This document shows, piece by piece, positions 36,472 to 46,413 of a stretch of DNA of 64,000 nt. Every line of letters starts with the position of its first letter. Position 1 is the first letter of the stretch. Under the pieces are notes generated by a model. That model searched no databases. It was not told the origin of the DNA and was given only the letters and a program-made list of their open reading frames with translations. Source of the stretch: Ferranicluibacter rubi. GTDB taxonomy: Bacteria > Pseudomonadota > Alphaproteobacteria > Rhizobiales > Rhizobiaceae. The stretch spans positions 496,001 to 560,000 of the forward strand of contig NZ_JAANCM010000002.1 in assembly GCF_011603255.1 (NCBI RefSeq). The letters run 5' to 3'. The position numbers were made by a program, and so were the translations under genes.

Positions 36472-37905
36472 TCAGGCGGACTTAAGCAGTCCTTTCTCCT
36501 GCCCGAGCCAGGCGGCGCAGTCCGCAAGGGCTCTGTTCGCGACGAGGCCCTTCTTGACGATCGCCTTGTCCTTGCCGCGAAAGCGCTTCACGCCCTCCGG
36601 CTTGACGATGGCGCCGGGATCGAGCGGCGGAAACAGGCCGAAATTGACGTTCATCGGCTGGAAGGAGCGCTTGCCCGGCTCTTCGTCCGAGACGATATGC
36701 CCACCCGTGATGTGACCGAGAAGTGCGCCGAAGGCCGTGGTCGGCGGCGGAAGATGCAGAGCCTCTCCCTTGCGCTCGGCTGCCGCGAACCGACCGGCGA
36801 GAAGCCCGATGCTGGCGCTCTCCACATAGCCTTCGCAGCCGGTGATCTGACCGGCAAAACGCAAGCCGGGACGCGATTTCAGTGTCAGGGAGTGATCGAG
36901 CAGAATGGGCGAGTTCAGATAGGTGTTGCGATGCAGGCCGCCGAGGCGCGCGAACTCCGCCCGCTCCAAGCCAGGAATCATACGGATGATATCGGCCTGC
37001 GCGCCGTATTTCAGCTTCGTCTGGAAACCGACCATGTTGTAGAGCGTGCCGAGCGCATTGTCCTGCCGCAGCTGCACGACGGCATAGGCCTTGACCGTCG
37101 GATTGTGCGCATTGGTAAGGCCCATCGGCTTCATCGGGCCGTGGCGAAGCGTTTCGCGTCCGCGCTCCGCCATCACCTCGATCGGTAGGCAGCCGTCGAA
37201 ATAGGGCGTTCCCTCCCATTCCTTGAAGCCGATCCGGTCGCCGGCGATCAGCGCATCGACGAACGCATTGTATTGCGCCTCGTCCATGGGGCAGTTGATG
37301 TAGTCCTTGCCCGTGCCGCCGGGGCCGACCTTGTCGTAGCGTGACTGGAACCAGCAGACATCCATGTCGATCGTCTCGGTATGGATGATCGGCGCAATGG
37401 CGTCGAAGAAGGCAAGCGCGTCCGCACCCGTCTGCGCCTGGATCGCTTCCGCGAGGGCTGGTGCGGTCAGGGGCCCCGTGGCGATGATGGCGAGATCCCA
37501 GGCCTCGTGCGGAAGTGCGGAGACTTCCTCGCGGGTCAGCTCGATCAGCGGATGGTCGCTGATCGCCTGCGTGACGGCCGCCGAGAAACCTTCGCGATCG
37601 ACCGCAAGCGCGCCGCCAGCCGGCACCTGATTGCGGTCGGCGCACGCCATGATCAGCGAGCCCGCCAGCCGCATCTCGGCATGCAGCACGCCGACGGCGT
37701 TGCTGGTGGCGTCGTCGGAGCGGAAGGAGTTGGAGCAGACCAGCTCGGCAAGATGATCCGTCTTGTGCGCCTCGGTTTCGCGCACGCCGCGCATCTCGTG
37801 CAGGATGACGGGAATACCCGACTGGGCGATCTGCCACGCGGCTTCGCTGCCGGCCAGGCCGCCGCCGATGACATGAATGGGGGAGTAGGAGCTGTGCTTC
37901 GTCAT
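36472..37905 (-). CDS. trmFO: TrmFO, folate-dependent tRNA m5U54 methyltransferase
   Basis: Uses methylenetetrahydrofolate and FAD to make ribothymidine at position 54 of tRNAs. The 477-residue product begins with a FAD-binding [10 protein letters not shown], carries Leu-Val-Cys-Ser-Asn-Ser-Phe, and has the GidA-like C-terminal half. The start at 37905 puts the Rossmann motif near residue 12, and an upstream extension is less likely. The shorter length compared with MnmG (about 620) separates it from that relative. Confidence 0.95.
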   Translation of the reverse strand: MTKHSSYSPIHVIGGGLAGSEAAWQIAQSGIPVILHEMRGVRETEAHKTDHLAELVCSNSFRSDDATSNAVGVLHAEMRLAGSLIMACADRNQVPAGGALAVDREGFSAAVTQAISDHPLIELTREEVSALPHEAWDLAIIATGPLTAPALAEAIQAQTGADALAFFDAIAPIIHTETIDMDVCWFQSRYDKVGPGGTGKDYINCPMDEAQYNAFVDALIAGDRIGFKEWEGTPYFDGCLPIEVMAERGRETLRHGPMKPMGLTNAHNPTVKAYAVVQLRQDNALGTLYNMVGFQTKLKYGAQADIIRMIPGLERAEFARLGGLHRNTYLNSPILLDHSLTLKSRPGLRFAGQITGCEGYVESASIGLLAGRFAAAERKGEALHLPPPTTAFGALLGHITGGHIVSDEEPGKRSFQPMNVNFGLFPPLDPGAIVKPEGVKRFRGKDKAIVKKGLVANRALADCAAWLGQEKGLLKSA

Positions 37906-37982
37906 GGCGCGTTCATAGAGCAAAACGGATCGGCCCGGAAGGGTGGGCACGTCGCGGTGCCGCATCTCTGCGCGCGCCCCTC

Positions 37983-38015
37983 ACAAACGAAAGCGGCGCC
38001 CCGAAGAGCGCCGCT
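37983..38015 (-). terminator. Terminator of the first DUF1127 gene
   Basis: An 8-bp GC-rich stem (37992-37999 with 38008-38015) is followed on the minus strand by a T-rich tail, 27 bases past the stop of the DUF1127 gene. It resembles the terminator at 38418-38456, including the same flanking sequence. Confidence 0.7.
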
Positions 38016-38041
38016 GGCATACAGTCTCGAAAATCCGCCGA

Positions 38042-38185
38042 TTAACGGTAGGAGCGCGATGCGATGTTGCGAATGTCGAAACGCGTGATGCCGATGTCGG
38101 ACAGGGCGTGGTTCGACAGGTTGCCGAGTTCGGCAACGGTGCGGCGGTAGTTGATCCAGCTCTTGGCGATGCGAATGGGGTTCAT
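38042..38185 (-). CDS. DUF1127 arginine-rich small protein, copy 1
   Basis: A 47-residue protein of the DUF1127 family: a basic N-terminal helix (Trp-Ile-Asn-Tyr-Arg-Arg-Thr), the core Glu-Leu-x-x-Leu-Ser-x-x-x-Leu-x-Asp-Ile-Gly-Ile, and an Arg-Ser-Tyr-Arg end. In Agrobacterium and Brucella such proteins influence phosphate and sugar metabolism and growth, and are often under LysR-type control. It shares length and pattern with copy 2 at 38485-38628, suggesting an old duplication; the two differ at many positions. A palindrome lies upstream (38287-38313). Confidence 0.9.
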   Translation of the reverse strand: MNPIRIAKSWINYRRTVAELGNLSNHALSDIGITRFDIRNIASRSYR

Positions 38186-38286
38186 GGTCTTATCCTTCGG
38201 TATCATGGTGAGCGGCATGCATTTCAGCCATCTCGTTGACGCTGGTTATACGCCCATGGTTTGGGAAGGTGGAGTGCAAAGACTAT

Positions 38287-38313
38287 GCATCTGCCATGCA
38301 TTTGTGCAGATGC
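38287..38313. promoter_or_regulatory. Palindrome upstream of DUF1127 copy 1
   Basis: GCATCTGC (38287-38294) and GCAGATGC (38306-38313) are exact inverted repeats around ATGCATTTGTG, with further TGCA elements on either side. It sits about 100-130 bases before the DUF1127 start and could be a regulator site. The regulator is not identified. Confidence 0.4.
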
Positions 38314-38417
38314 CTGCACATTTAGCGCGCATCCAATCGGTCTGACCAATTTTGTAGCGGATCACTGACGGAACGCAGAACAGGGCGGAGAGGCGATGTC
38401 GAAACGCTGGATCTCAC

Positions 38418-38456
38418 AAACGAAAGCGCCCTCCGGCAGGACCGAAGGGCGCTTGA
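38418..38456 (-). terminator. Terminator of the second DUF1127 gene
   Basis: A 13-base stem with one mismatch (38424-38436 with 38442-38454) is followed by a T-rich tail on the minus strand, about 30 bases past the stop. Confidence 0.75.
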
Positions 38457-38484
38457 ATTTTCGAAGCCTTGCGGCTTATGTCGC

Positions 38485-38628
38485 TTAGCGAACAGCCTTG
38501 CGAGCGACGCTGAGAATCTCGCTGCGGCCGATGCCGAGGTCGCTCAGTTCGCGATCGCTCATGCGGCCGAGTTCCGAAACGGTCTGACGATACTTGCGCC
38601 ATGTGGAGAAAGAGCGGGTGATGTTCAT
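38485..38628 (-). CDS. DUF1127 arginine-rich small protein, copy 2
   Basis: A 47-residue DUF1127 protein with Thr-Trp-Arg-Lys-Tyr-Arg-Gln-Thr-Val, then Glu-Leu-Gly-Arg-Met-Ser-Asp-Arg-Glu-Leu-Ser-Asp-Leu-Gly-Ile and a basic end. It begins at the ATG at 38628 with AAGGAAA upstream. The open frame continues upstream, but relatives are this short. It has the same length and direction as copy 1, and its own terminator, so each is a separate unit. Confidence 0.9.
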   Translation of the reverse strand: MNITRSFSTWRKYRQTVSELGRMSDRELSDLGIGRSEILSVARKAVR

Positions 38629-38848
38629 ATCCGGTTTCCTTTTGGAAATGCCGGCATATCGCACCGGCGCGTTGTCATGACGCTGATATAGCCAATCAAA
38701 TCGATTAGAGGCAGGGTGTTTGCTGCATCGCACCCATGCGGCCCGCGCAAACCTCGCCAAGGGGAAGGAGCGGGAGGTGGCGACGAGGGCTCCGGAAGGA
38801 GAAGGTGATATCCCTGCGTGCGATCGCCGGAAAAACCGCATTTTCCCT

Positions 38849-38876
38849 TTGATCCCTAGGGAACGGGTGTTATAGA
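38849..38876 (+). promoter_or_regulatory. Putative promoter of tRNA-Leu
   Basis: TTGATC (38849-38854), a 16-base spacer and TATAGA (38871-38876), 90 bases before the tRNA gene. Confidence 0.45.
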
Positions 38877-38966
38877 GACGCCGCGCTCGGGAAGGCCTGG
38901 ACCCGGTTGCGGCAGGAATAGTATATCTCCCGCCCATCCGTAGAGACCAGGCAGCCGCTTCTGAAC

Positions 38967-39051
<85 letters not shown>

Positions 39052-39203
39052 GATAGACGAATGGGTCGGTATAGATCCGGCGGCAGCGCTGTTTTGCTTG
39101 CAAAATGGCGTTCGATTTGCGTAAAGCCACTCCCGGCACCCGGATCGGCTCGCCTGAAGCATTCAATGGCAGAGCCCTGTCAACGTGAAATGAAGGTTGG
39201 AAC

Positions 39204-40691
39204 ATGCAGGTTATCGAAACGCTCGCGGATGGGCTGAAGCGCGAACTCAAGGTCGTCATCCCGGCAAAGGACATGCAGGCGCGCATGAACGAGCGCCTCG
39301 CCGATGCCAAGGACAAGGTCAAGATCAACGGCTTCCGTCCGGGCAAGGTACCGGTTGCACATCTCAAGAAGATGTACGGCAAGTCGATCATGGCTGAGCT
39401 CGTCAACGAGCTGGTCCGCGACAAGCCCACCGAGATCCTGTCGGAGCGCGGCGAAAAGTCTGCGACCCAGCCGGAAGTGGCGATGACCGAGGACGAGGCG
39501 GAAGCCGAAAAGATCCTCAGCGCCGAAGCCGATTTCGAATTCACGCTCGCCTATGAAGTCATCCCGGCCATCGAGCTGAAGGACGTCAGCGGCATCAAGA
39601 TCACGCGCGAAGTGGTCGATATCGCCGAAGACGAAGTTACCGAGCAGATCATGCGCATCGCCGAAAGCGCGCGCACCTTCGAAGACAAGACCGGTGCAGC
39701 CGAAAATGGCGATCGTGTCACGATCGACTACCTCGGCAAGGTCGATGGCGAAGCCTTCGACGGTGGCAAGGACGAAGACGCGGAGCTGGTTCTCGGCTCC
39801 AACCGCTTCATCCCCGGCTTCGAAGAGCAGCTGGTCGGCGCCTCCACCGGCGACGAGAAGACGATCAACGTCACGTTCCCGGCAGAATATCCGGCTGCGA
39901 ACCTCGCCGGCAAGGACGCCACCTTCGACATCAAGGTCAAGTCGGTTGCCGCGCCCGGCGCTGTCGAGATCAACGACGAACTGGCCACCAAGCTTGGCGT
40001 CGAATCGGCTGAAAAGCTGAAGGAAATCGTCCGCGGCCAGATCGAGAGCCAGTACGGTTCGATGACACGCCAGAAGGTCAAGCGTCAGATGCTCGACCAG
40101 CTGGACGAAATGTACCAGTTCGATACCCCGCAGCGCCTCGTCGATGCCGAGTTCGAAAACATCTGGCGCCAGATCAACACCGATCTGGAACAGGCCGGCA
40201 AGACATTTGCTGATGAAGAAACGACGGAAGAAGAAGCCCGCGTCGAATACCGCAAGCTTGCGGAACGCCGCGTTCGTCTCGGCCTCGTTCTCTCGGAAAT
40301 CGGCGAGAAGGCCGGCGTCACCGTGACGGACGAAGAAATGCAGCGTTCGCTGTTCGACCAGCTGCGCCAGTTCCCCGGCCAGGAAAAGCAGATCATCGAC
40401 TACTTCCAGAAGACCCCGGGTGCTGCCGCTTCGCTGCGCGCCCCGCTGTTCGAAGAAAAGGTCGTCGATCATCTTCTTTCCGAAGTCAGCGTGACCGACA
40501 AGACGGTCAGCAAGGAGGAACTGATGGCAGATGACGAGGACGGCAACGACAAGCCGGCCAAGACGTCTGCCAAGAAGAAGTCGGCTGCCAAGGCCGATGC
40601 TGCCGAAGGCGAGGAAACCGCCGAAGCCGCTGCACCGAAGAAGAAGGCCGCTTCCAAGAAGAAGGCCACGGACGACAGCGCCGCCGAGTAA
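39204..40691 (+). CDS. tig: Trigger factor
   Basis: Ribosome-bound chaperone and peptidyl-prolyl isomerase that receives nascent chains. The 495-residue product has the N-terminal ribosome-binding domain with Gly-Phe-Arg-Pro-Gly-Lys-Val-Pro (about 45-52), an FKBP-type PPIase domain (about 165-250) and a long helical C-terminal domain. It ends in a Lys/Ala-rich tail of about 55 residues, common in rhizobia. A strong terminator follows. Confidence 0.97.
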   Translation: MQVIETLADGLKRELKVVIPAKDMQARMNERLADAKDKVKINGFRPGKVPVAHLKKMYGKSIMAELVNELVRDKPTEILSERGEKSATQPEVAMTEDEAEAEKILSAEADFEFTLAYEVIPAIELKDVSGIKITREVVDIAEDEVTEQIMRIAESARTFEDKTGAAENGDRVTIDYLGKVDGEAFDGGKDEDAELVLGSNRFIPGFEEQLVGASTGDEKTINVTFPAEYPAANLAGKDATFDIKVKSVAAPGAVEINDELATKLGVESAEKLKEIVRGQIESQYGSMTRQKVKRQMLDQLDEMYQFDTPQRLVDAEFENIWRQINTDLEQAGKTFADEETTEEEARVEYRKLAERRVRLGLVLSEIGEKAGVTVTDEEMQRSLFDQLRQFPGQEKQIIDYFQKTPGAAASLRAPLFEEKVVDHLLSEVSVTDKTVSKEELMADDEDGNDKPAKTSAKKKSAAKADAAEGEETAEAAAPKKKAASKKKATDDSAAE

Positions 40692-40714
40692 TCGGCGCGC
40701 AGTCCGGATATTGA

Positions 40715-40748
40715 AAACCCCGTCGGTTTCGCCGGCGGGGTTTTTCGT
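40715..40748 (+). terminator. Terminator after tig
   Basis: An 11-base stem with one mismatch (40717-40727 with 40733-40743) is followed by a run of T, 26 bases past the stop. Confidence 0.85.
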
Positions 40749-40804
40749 TTGTGGGGGTACGCGTTGGCTTGCGACGCTGAATTCGGCCATCTCATGTACA
40801 ACTG

Positions 40805-40966
40805 CCCCTGACCCTGGCCCTCTCCCCGCCAAGCGGGGCGAGGAGACGCGGTCGGGCTTTCGGTTTCTCTCTGAGATAACGCAGGCAGCTACAGGCGACG
40901 AATGCTAACATTGAGGTCCCTTCTCCCCGCGCGCGGGGAGAAGGTCGCGGCAGCGGGATGAGGGGC
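40805..40966. repeat. RIME-like intergenic repeat, two inverted copies
   Basis: Two GC-rich units in inverted orientation. Each starts with a CCCCT(C/G)A(T/C)CC-type end and contains its own hairpin: 40820-40844 on the left, and a near-perfect 11-bp stem at 40919-40944 on the right. About 70 bases of AT-richer sequence separate them. The pattern matches the Rhizobium-specific intergenic mosaic elements (RIME) I know, which are non-coding. It lies between tig and sthA. Confidence 0.7.
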
Positions 40967-40998
40967 TCTTCGTCTGTGGTCAGCGCTTCAACACAGTC

Positions 40999-42408
40999 TC
41001 AATGCGCCGTACTCTTCAGGTCGCCCATGCGGTTCCAGGCGTCGAGACCGGCGATCTTGTAGGCTTCGGCGAGTGTCGGGTAGTTGAAGGTGTTCTCGAC
41101 GAAGTATTCGACCGTGCCCTTCAGGTTGAGGACGGCCTGGCCGATATGGACGAGTTCGGTCGCACCTTCGCCGACGATATGGATGCCGAGAAGGCGGCGG
41201 GTCTTGAGCGAGAAGATCAGTTTCAGGAGGCCCGAATCAAGGCCCATGATGTGCCCGCGCGAGGTTTCGCGGAACCGCGCGATGCCGCATTCGTAAGGGA
41301 TGCCGCGCGTCTTTACCTCTTCTTCGGTCAGGCCGCAGGTCGAGATCTCGGGAACGGCGTAGATGCCGTAGGGGAAGAATTTTGGCGGCTCCTTGGCGAT
41401 GGCGCCGACGGCCACGCGTGCCGCGATCCGGCCCTGTTCCATGGAGGTCGAGGCAAGGCTCGGGAAACCGATGACGTCGCCCGCCGCGTAGATGTTAGGC
41501 ACGGAGGTCTGGAATGTCTCGGGGTTGACGCTGAGCCGTCCGCGCGTATCGGCCTGCAGGCCGGCAGCCGCAAGGTTGAGCGATTCGGTTGCACCCATGC
41601 GCCCGGCTGCAAACAGCACCATCTCGCAGATGATCACACGCCCGCTGTCGAGGGTGATCTGGCATTTTCCATCCGGCAGCCGCTCCACCTTGTCGGCCTT
41701 CTGGCCGAGATGCAGCTTCATGTTTCGGTCGCGCAGCTGATAGGTGAAATCCTCGACGATTTCCTTGTCGATGAAGTCGAGCATGGTCGATTTCGGGTCG
41801 ATGATCGTAACGGCCGTATCGAGCGCACTAAAGATCGTCGCATATTCGATGCCGATGACGCCGGCGCCGATGACGGCCATGGAGCGCGGCAGTTCCTCGA
41901 TGTCGAGCAGCTCGTCGCTGTCCAGCACGGTCTTGCCGTCGAAGGGAATGTAGTCGGGGCGGAAGGGCTTCGTGCCGACGGCAAGCAGGATGCTCGTGCC
42001 GGTGATCTGCACCACCTCGCCGTCTTCCTTGACGATCTGCATGGTATTGACGTCGACGAAGCTCGCGCGTCCGCGGATATGCTGCACGCGGTTGCGGGCG
42101 AACTGGTGCTCCAGAACCTCGACCTCGTGGTCGAGGGTGATGATCAGGCGGCGGCGCAGGTCCTCGGCGCTGATCTGTTCCTTGACGCGATAGGCGCGCC
42201 CGTAGAAGCCGCGTTCGCGCCAGCCAGAGAGGTTCAGCGCGGTCTCGCGCATCGTCTTCGAGGGAATGGTGCCGGTGTGCACGGAAACGCCGCCGACGCG
42301 TTTGCCCTGCTCGATCACCACCACTTTCTTGCCGAGCTTGGCGGCCTGGATGGCGGCGCGACGGCCAGCGGGGCCGCTGCCGACGACGATGAGGTCATAC
42401 TGCATCAT
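40999..42408 (-). CDS. sthA: Soluble NAD(P) transhydrogenase (Si-specific)
   Basis: Flavoprotein that moves electrons between NADPH and NAD, usually draining excess NADPH. The 469-residue product has an N-terminal FAD-binding Val-Gly-Ser-Gly-Pro-Ala-Gly, a second nucleotide-binding Gly-Ala-Gly-Val-Ile-Gly, and a C-terminal dimerisation domain like dihydrolipoamide dehydrogenase. The redox-active Cys pair of that family is replaced by Val-Ser-Val-His-Thr-Gly-Thr-Ile-Pro-Ser-Lys, which is diagnostic for SthA. Confidence 0.92.
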   Translation of the reverse strand: MMQYDLIVVGSGPAGRRAAIQAAKLGKKVVVIEQGKRVGGVSVHTGTIPSKTMRETALNLSGWRERGFYGRAYRVKEQISAEDLRRRLIITLDHEVEVLEHQFARNRVQHIRGRASFVDVNTMQIVKEDGEVVQITGTSILLAVGTKPFRPDYIPFDGKTVLDSDELLDIEELPRSMAVIGAGVIGIEYATIFSALDTAVTIIDPKSTMLDFIDKEIVEDFTYQLRDRNMKLHLGQKADKVERLPDGKCQITLDSGRVIICEMVLFAAGRMGATESLNLAAAGLQADTRGRLSVNPETFQTSVPNIYAAGDVIGFPSLASTSMEQGRIAARVAVGAIAKEPPKFFPYGIYAVPEISTCGLTEEEVKTRGIPYECGIARFRETSRGHIMGLDSGLLKLIFSLKTRRLLGIHIVGEGATELVHIGQAVLNLKGTVEYFVENTFNYPTLAEAYKIAGLDAWNRMGDLKSTAH

Positions 42409-42573
42409 GGAATGTTTCCGATAGGAGGATGAATCGTTGTGCGTTGCGGCAAATGTCGCGCGTCAATGCCCTATAGGTCAATCATGGAGACTGTATGAAC
42501 GACGCAAAATGGCGAGAAACCGACAGGGTGGCAAGCCCTGCGCGAGCCTGAGGGGCCGCGCGGAGGAAAGCTC

Positions 42574-43395
42574 CTAGATAAGGCGCAGTCCCCGGAGGCT
42601 CGCATGACCGTCGCGGCCGATGATGATGTGGTCGTGGACCGCGACGCCGAGCGGCTTTGCCGTATCGATGATGGTCTTCGTCATGTCGATATCCGCACGC
42701 GATGGCGTCGGATCGCCCGAGGGGTGGTTGTGCACGAGGATGACGGCGGTCGCCGAAAGCTCCAGTGCCCGCTTGACGACCTCGCGCGGATAGACGGGCG
42801 TATGGTCGATGGTGCCAGTCTGCTGGACCTCGTCGGCAATCAGGGCATTGCGCTTGTCCAGGAACAGGATTCGGAACTGCTCGCGCGTCTCGTTGGCCAT
42901 GGCGGCATGGCAATATTCGATCACCTGCGACCAGGATGAGAGCACCTTCTTGCCCCGCAACTCGCTCTTCAGCATGCGGTGGGCAATGGTCGAGACGAGC
43001 TTCAGGTCGAGGGCGACGGCCTCGCCGATGCCCTTCACCTCCTGCAGCAGCGCTGGCGGTGCACCAAGGACCCCCGAGAGAGTGCCGAACCGGTCGAGAA
43101 GCGCCTTGGCGATCGGCTTGGTATCGCGGCGCGGGATGAGGCGGAACAGCAGAAGTTCGAGGAGTTCGTAGTCAGCAAGCGCCGTGTCGCCATTGTCGCG
43201 GTAACGGCTTCTCAAGCGGTCGCGATGTCCGTGATAATGCGCTTCGTCGGCATCTTTCACAGGCGGCTTCGGCGCAAACCGTCCCTGTCTCGACGGTGAC
43301 GCGGGGCGCGCCGGCTGGTCGGCGAAGAAGCCGCGCTCGTCCGCAGGCTCCGGCGCGTCGCCGTCGAGATCGAAGGGAGGTTTTGTGCCCATCAC
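42574..43395 (-). CDS. radC: RadC family JAB/MPN-domain protein
   Basis: A JAB-fold protein; the original DNA-repair assignment of RadC is not well supported. The 273-residue product has a helix-hairpin-helix-like region (Leu-Leu-Gln-Glu-Val-Lys-Gly-Ile-Gly near 116-124) and the metal-binding His-Asn-His-Pro-Ser-Gly-Asp-x-x-Pro-Ser-x-x-Asp. The first 50 residues are a disordered acidic extension. Its start overlaps the map stop by 4 bases, so the two are translated together. Confidence 0.93.
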   Translation of the reverse strand: MMGTKPPFDLDGDAPEPADERGFFADQPARPASPSRQGRFAPKPPVKDADEAHYHGHRDRLRSRYRDNGDTALADYELLELLLFRLIPRRDTKPIAKALLDRFGTLSGVLGAPPALLQEVKGIGEAVALDLKLVSTIAHRMLKSELRGKKVLSSWSQVIEYCHAAMANETREQFRILFLDKRNALIADEVQQTGTIDHTPVYPREVVKRALELSATAVILVHNHPSGDPTPSRADIDMTKTIIDTAKPLGVAVHDHIIIGRDGHASLRGLRLI

Positions 43396-44222
43396 GCCGC
43401 CGGCAGGCCGGGGCGGTCGAGACCGGCGGGCGAGAGCGTGAAGATCTCGCAGCCATCGGCCGTCACACCGACGGCATGTTCGTACTGGGCCGACAACGAC
43501 CGGTCGCGCGTGACCGCCGTCCAGCCGTCCGCCAGCACCTTCACATGCGGGCGGCCGAGATTGATCATCGGCTCGATGGTGAAGATCATGCCTTCACGCA
43601 TCTCCGGCCCATCACTGGCCCGGCCGTAATGCAGAATGTTTGGCGCATCATGGAACAGCCGCCCGACGCCGTGGCCGCAAAAATCCCGCACCACGGAGCA
43701 GCGTTCGGCTTCGGCAAAGGTCTGTATGGCCTCGCCGATCGCACCGATGCGGGCGCCGGGCTTCACCGCGGCGATGCCGCGCATCAGGCACTCATGCGTC
43801 ACCTCCAGCAGCCGCTGTGCCGCGCGCTTGATCTCGCCGACCGGATACATCCGGCTCGAATCGCCATGCCAGCCGTCCACCACGTAGGTCACGTCGATAT
43901 TGACGACGTCGCCTTCGCGCAGCGGCTTGTCGTTGGGAATGCCGTGGCAGACGACATGGTTGATCGAGGTGCAGGAGGATTTGGTGTAGCCGCGATAGTT
44001 CAGCGTCGCGGGGAGAACGCCGTTCTCCATGCCGAAGTCGAACACGAACCGGTCGATCGCATCCGTGGTGACGCCCGGCTTGACGATATCGACCAGCGCA
44101 TCGAGACAGCGCGCGGTGATGAGGCAGGCCCGTCGCATGCCTTCGAAATCCTCTGCCGTGTGCAGGCGGATGACGCCGGTGTTTCGCGTGGGCGCGGCCG
44201 CCGCTTCGATGTAGTTGACCAT
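43392..44222 (-). CDS. map: Methionine aminopeptidase type I
   Basis: Removes the initiator methionine from nascent proteins. The 276-residue product contains the five metal ligands in order: Asp in Asn-Ile-Asp-Val, Asp in His-Gly-Asp-Ser, His in Gly-His-Gly-Val-Gly, Glu in Thr-Ile-Glu-Pro and Glu in Tyr-Glu-His. A substrate-binding His lies in Val-Cys-His-Gly-Ile-Pro. It has a 25-residue N-terminal extension and is followed by radC with ATGA overlap. Confidence 0.96.
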   Translation of the reverse strand: MVNYIEAAAAPTRNTGVIRLHTAEDFEGMRRACLITARCLDALVDIVKPGVTTDAIDRFVFDFGMENGVLPATLNYRGYTKSSCTSINHVVCHGIPNDKPLREGDVVNIDVTYVVDGWHGDSSRMYPVGEIKRAAQRLLEVTHECLMRGIAAVKPGARIGAIGEAIQTFAEAERCSVVRDFCGHGVGRLFHDAPNILHYGRASDGPEMREGMIFTIEPMINLGRPHVKVLADGWTAVTRDRSLSAQYEHAVGVTADGCEIFTLSPAGLDRPGLPAA

Positions 44223-44416
44223 AGCCCGACTCTTCCTGCTTGCCTGTCTTGCGTCTTCTGCGGTTCTGGAGATCCCGCTTGGGGGATGTCAGGCCGACCT
44301 CAAGCCTATGCTAGAGGCAAGGACGGATGTCGGCAATGAAGGCGATCGCAAAACCACAGCCCAAACCGTCGAAGTTCTGGAAATATTTGACCCGCCTCCA
44401 GGCACCGGCCGTTCGC

Positions 44417-46267
44417 TCAGGCGCGAACCCGGACATAGGAGCCCGGAGCTTCCTCGATCGAGTTCATCGAGCCGCCCGTGCGTCGGGCAGGAACCCGCTC
44501 TCCATCGAGCGAGGCCACCCAGTCATACCAGTTCGGCCACCAAGAGCCCGACGTTTCCTTGGCGCTCGCAATCCAGTCTTCCAACTCGCCGACCGGCGGG
44601 CCGCCCGTCCAGAACTGGTACTTCCGCTTGTCCGGCGGATTGACCACGCCGGCGATGTGGCCGGAGCCGGACAGGACATAGGTGACCTCGCCGCCGAAGG
44701 AGCTGCTGCCGAGAAAGACGGATTTCGCCGGCGCGATATGATCTTCCCGTGTCGCGAGGTTGTAGACGGGAATCGTCACGTCCTTCAGCGACAGCGTCCT
44801 GCCTGCCAGCACCATCTCGCCGCGGCTGAGCTTGTTCTCGAGGTAGCAATTGCGCAGATAGAACGAGTGGTTCGCCGCCGGCATGCGGGTCGAATCGGCG
44901 TTCCAATAGAGAAGGTCGAAGGCCGAGGGCTCGACGCCCTTCAGGTAGTTGTTGACGAAATAGGGCCAGATCAGTTCGGAAGCGCGCAGCATGTTGAAGG
45001 CAAGCGCCATGCTCGACCCTTCGAGATAACCTTTCTCGCTCATGCGCTTTTCGATCTGCGAGATCTGGTCCTCGTCGACGAACACCTTGAGATCGCCGGC
45101 ATGGGTGAAATCGACCTGCGTCGTGAAGAGGGTTGCGGACCGGATGCGCCGGTCGCCTTCCTGCGCATGCAGCGCGAGCGTTGCCGCGAGCAGCGTACCA
45201 CCAACGCAATAGCCCACCGCGTTGACCTCGTCTTCCCCCGTCGCCTGCTTCACCGTGTCGAGCGCGAAGCCAATACCTTCGCGCGCATAGGACTCCCAGT
45301 CCTTGTCGGCGTGACGCTCGTCGGGGTTCACCCAGGAGATGACGAAGACCGTGTGGCCCTGGTCCACCGCCCATTTGATGAAGGACTTCTGCGGGTTGAG
45401 GTCGAGAACGTAGAACTTGTTGATCCAGGGTGGGCAGATGAGGAGAGGGCGCTTCAGCACCGTTTCCGTTGTCGCATCGTACTGGATGACCTGACAGACG
45501 TCGCTTTGTGCCAGCACCTTGCCCGGCGTCAGCGCGATGTTCTCACCGATCGCAAACTTGCTCGTGTCGCTCTGGCGCAGACGCAGTTCGCCTTTGCCGG
45601 AGAGAATGTCCTCGGCCAGCATCCGCATGCCGTTGACGAGATTGGCACCATTGGCGGCGACCGTCTCGCGGTAGAGCTGCGGATTGGTCGCGATGAAGTT
45701 GGACGGGGAGAGGGCCTCCGTGACCTGCCGCACATAGAAGGCGGCCTTGTGGCGTGTGTGCTCGTCCAGTCCCTCCGTCTGCATCACCATCTTCTCCGCC
45801 CAGTCGGAGAGGACGAGATAGGCCTGCCGCAGCATGTCGAAGAAGGGGTTGGCGACCCAGTCCGGGTCGGCGAAGCGTTTGTCCCGTGATGGCTCTGCTG
45901 CCGGCGTCGCACTCGGCGGCGTATCCAGGCCGCTGACTTTCTGCAGGCTGCGCGTCCACATGCCCATCATGCTGGTCATCAGATGCGTCTGCGCCTCGAA
46001 CGACCGGCGCGGATCCGACATCCAGTATTCGGAAACCTTGGAGAGGGTCTTCACGAGATCCGTCATCGGATCGGCGATCGTATCGACCTTCTCGCCGCTT
46101 TCGCGCGGCGCAAGCCAGGCTGAAGCCGCCTTGCCGACATGCTCCAGCGAGCGGGCCAGGTTGACGGTCAGGGCCTCGGGATCCTTGATCAGATAAGCTT
46201 CGACGGCTTTCGGATCGAAGCCCGGAAAAGCGCGTCCGCCGTTGCCGGTCGTCTTGTCGTCTCCCAC
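44417..46267 (-). CDS. phaC: Poly-3-hydroxyalkanoate synthase, class I
   Basis: Polymerises 3-hydroxybutyryl-CoA into PHB storage granules. I choose the GTG at 46267 because GGGAGG lies 5 bases upstream; a GTG at 46324 is also in frame but lacks this. The product is 616 residues, close to class I enzymes. It has the PhaC N-terminal domain and an alpha/beta-hydrolase domain with the lipase-like box Gly-Tyr-Cys-Val-Gly-Gly (nucleophile Cys354). The catalytic Asp lies in Glu-Asp-His-Ile-Ala-Pro and the His in Gly-Ser-Gly-His-Ile-Ala-Gly. phaA, phaB and phaR are not in the window. Confidence 0.94.
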   Translation of the reverse strand: MGDDKTTGNGGRAFPGFDPKAVEAYLIKDPEALTVNLARSLEHVGKAASAWLAPRESGEKVDTIADPMTDLVKTLSKVSEYWMSDPRRSFEAQTHLMTSMMGMWTRSLQKVSGLDTPPSATPAAEPSRDKRFADPDWVANPFFDMLRQAYLVLSDWAEKMVMQTEGLDEHTRHKAAFYVRQVTEALSPSNFIATNPQLYRETVAANGANLVNGMRMLAEDILSGKGELRLRQSDTSKFAIGENIALTPGKVLAQSDVCQVIQYDATTETVLKRPLLICPPWINKFYVLDLNPQKSFIKWAVDQGHTVFVISWVNPDERHADKDWESYAREGIGFALDTVKQATGEDEVNAVGYCVGGTLLAATLALHAQEGDRRIRSATLFTTQVDFTHAGDLKVFVDEDQISQIEKRMSEKGYLEGSSMALAFNMLRASELIWPYFVNNYLKGVEPSAFDLLYWNADSTRMPAANHSFYLRNCYLENKLSRGEMVLAGRTLSLKDVTIPVYNLATREDHIAPAKSVFLGSSSFGGEVTYVLSGSGHIAGVVNPPDKRKYQFWTGGPPVGELEDWIASAKETSGSWWPNWYDWVASLDGERVPARRTGGSMNSIEEAPGSYVRVRA

Positions 46268-46413
46268 CAGATCCTCCCGCCATATCTCTTCGTTTTGGCT
46301 TTTTACATTCTGCCGGAATATCACTACAAGTGCCAGCGGATGTTGCTATGCGGGGCAGGGAAGCGCCACGCACATCGGCGACCACCGGACGATCTGGGTT
46401 TTAGAGGGCTATC

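Noticed and set aside
44215-44643. A 142-codon forward frame overlapping the map start and phaC end, with a signal-like N-terminus
   Set aside because: It overlaps two solid genes on the other strand; the rest of its translation is Pro/Arg/Ser-rich without a family.
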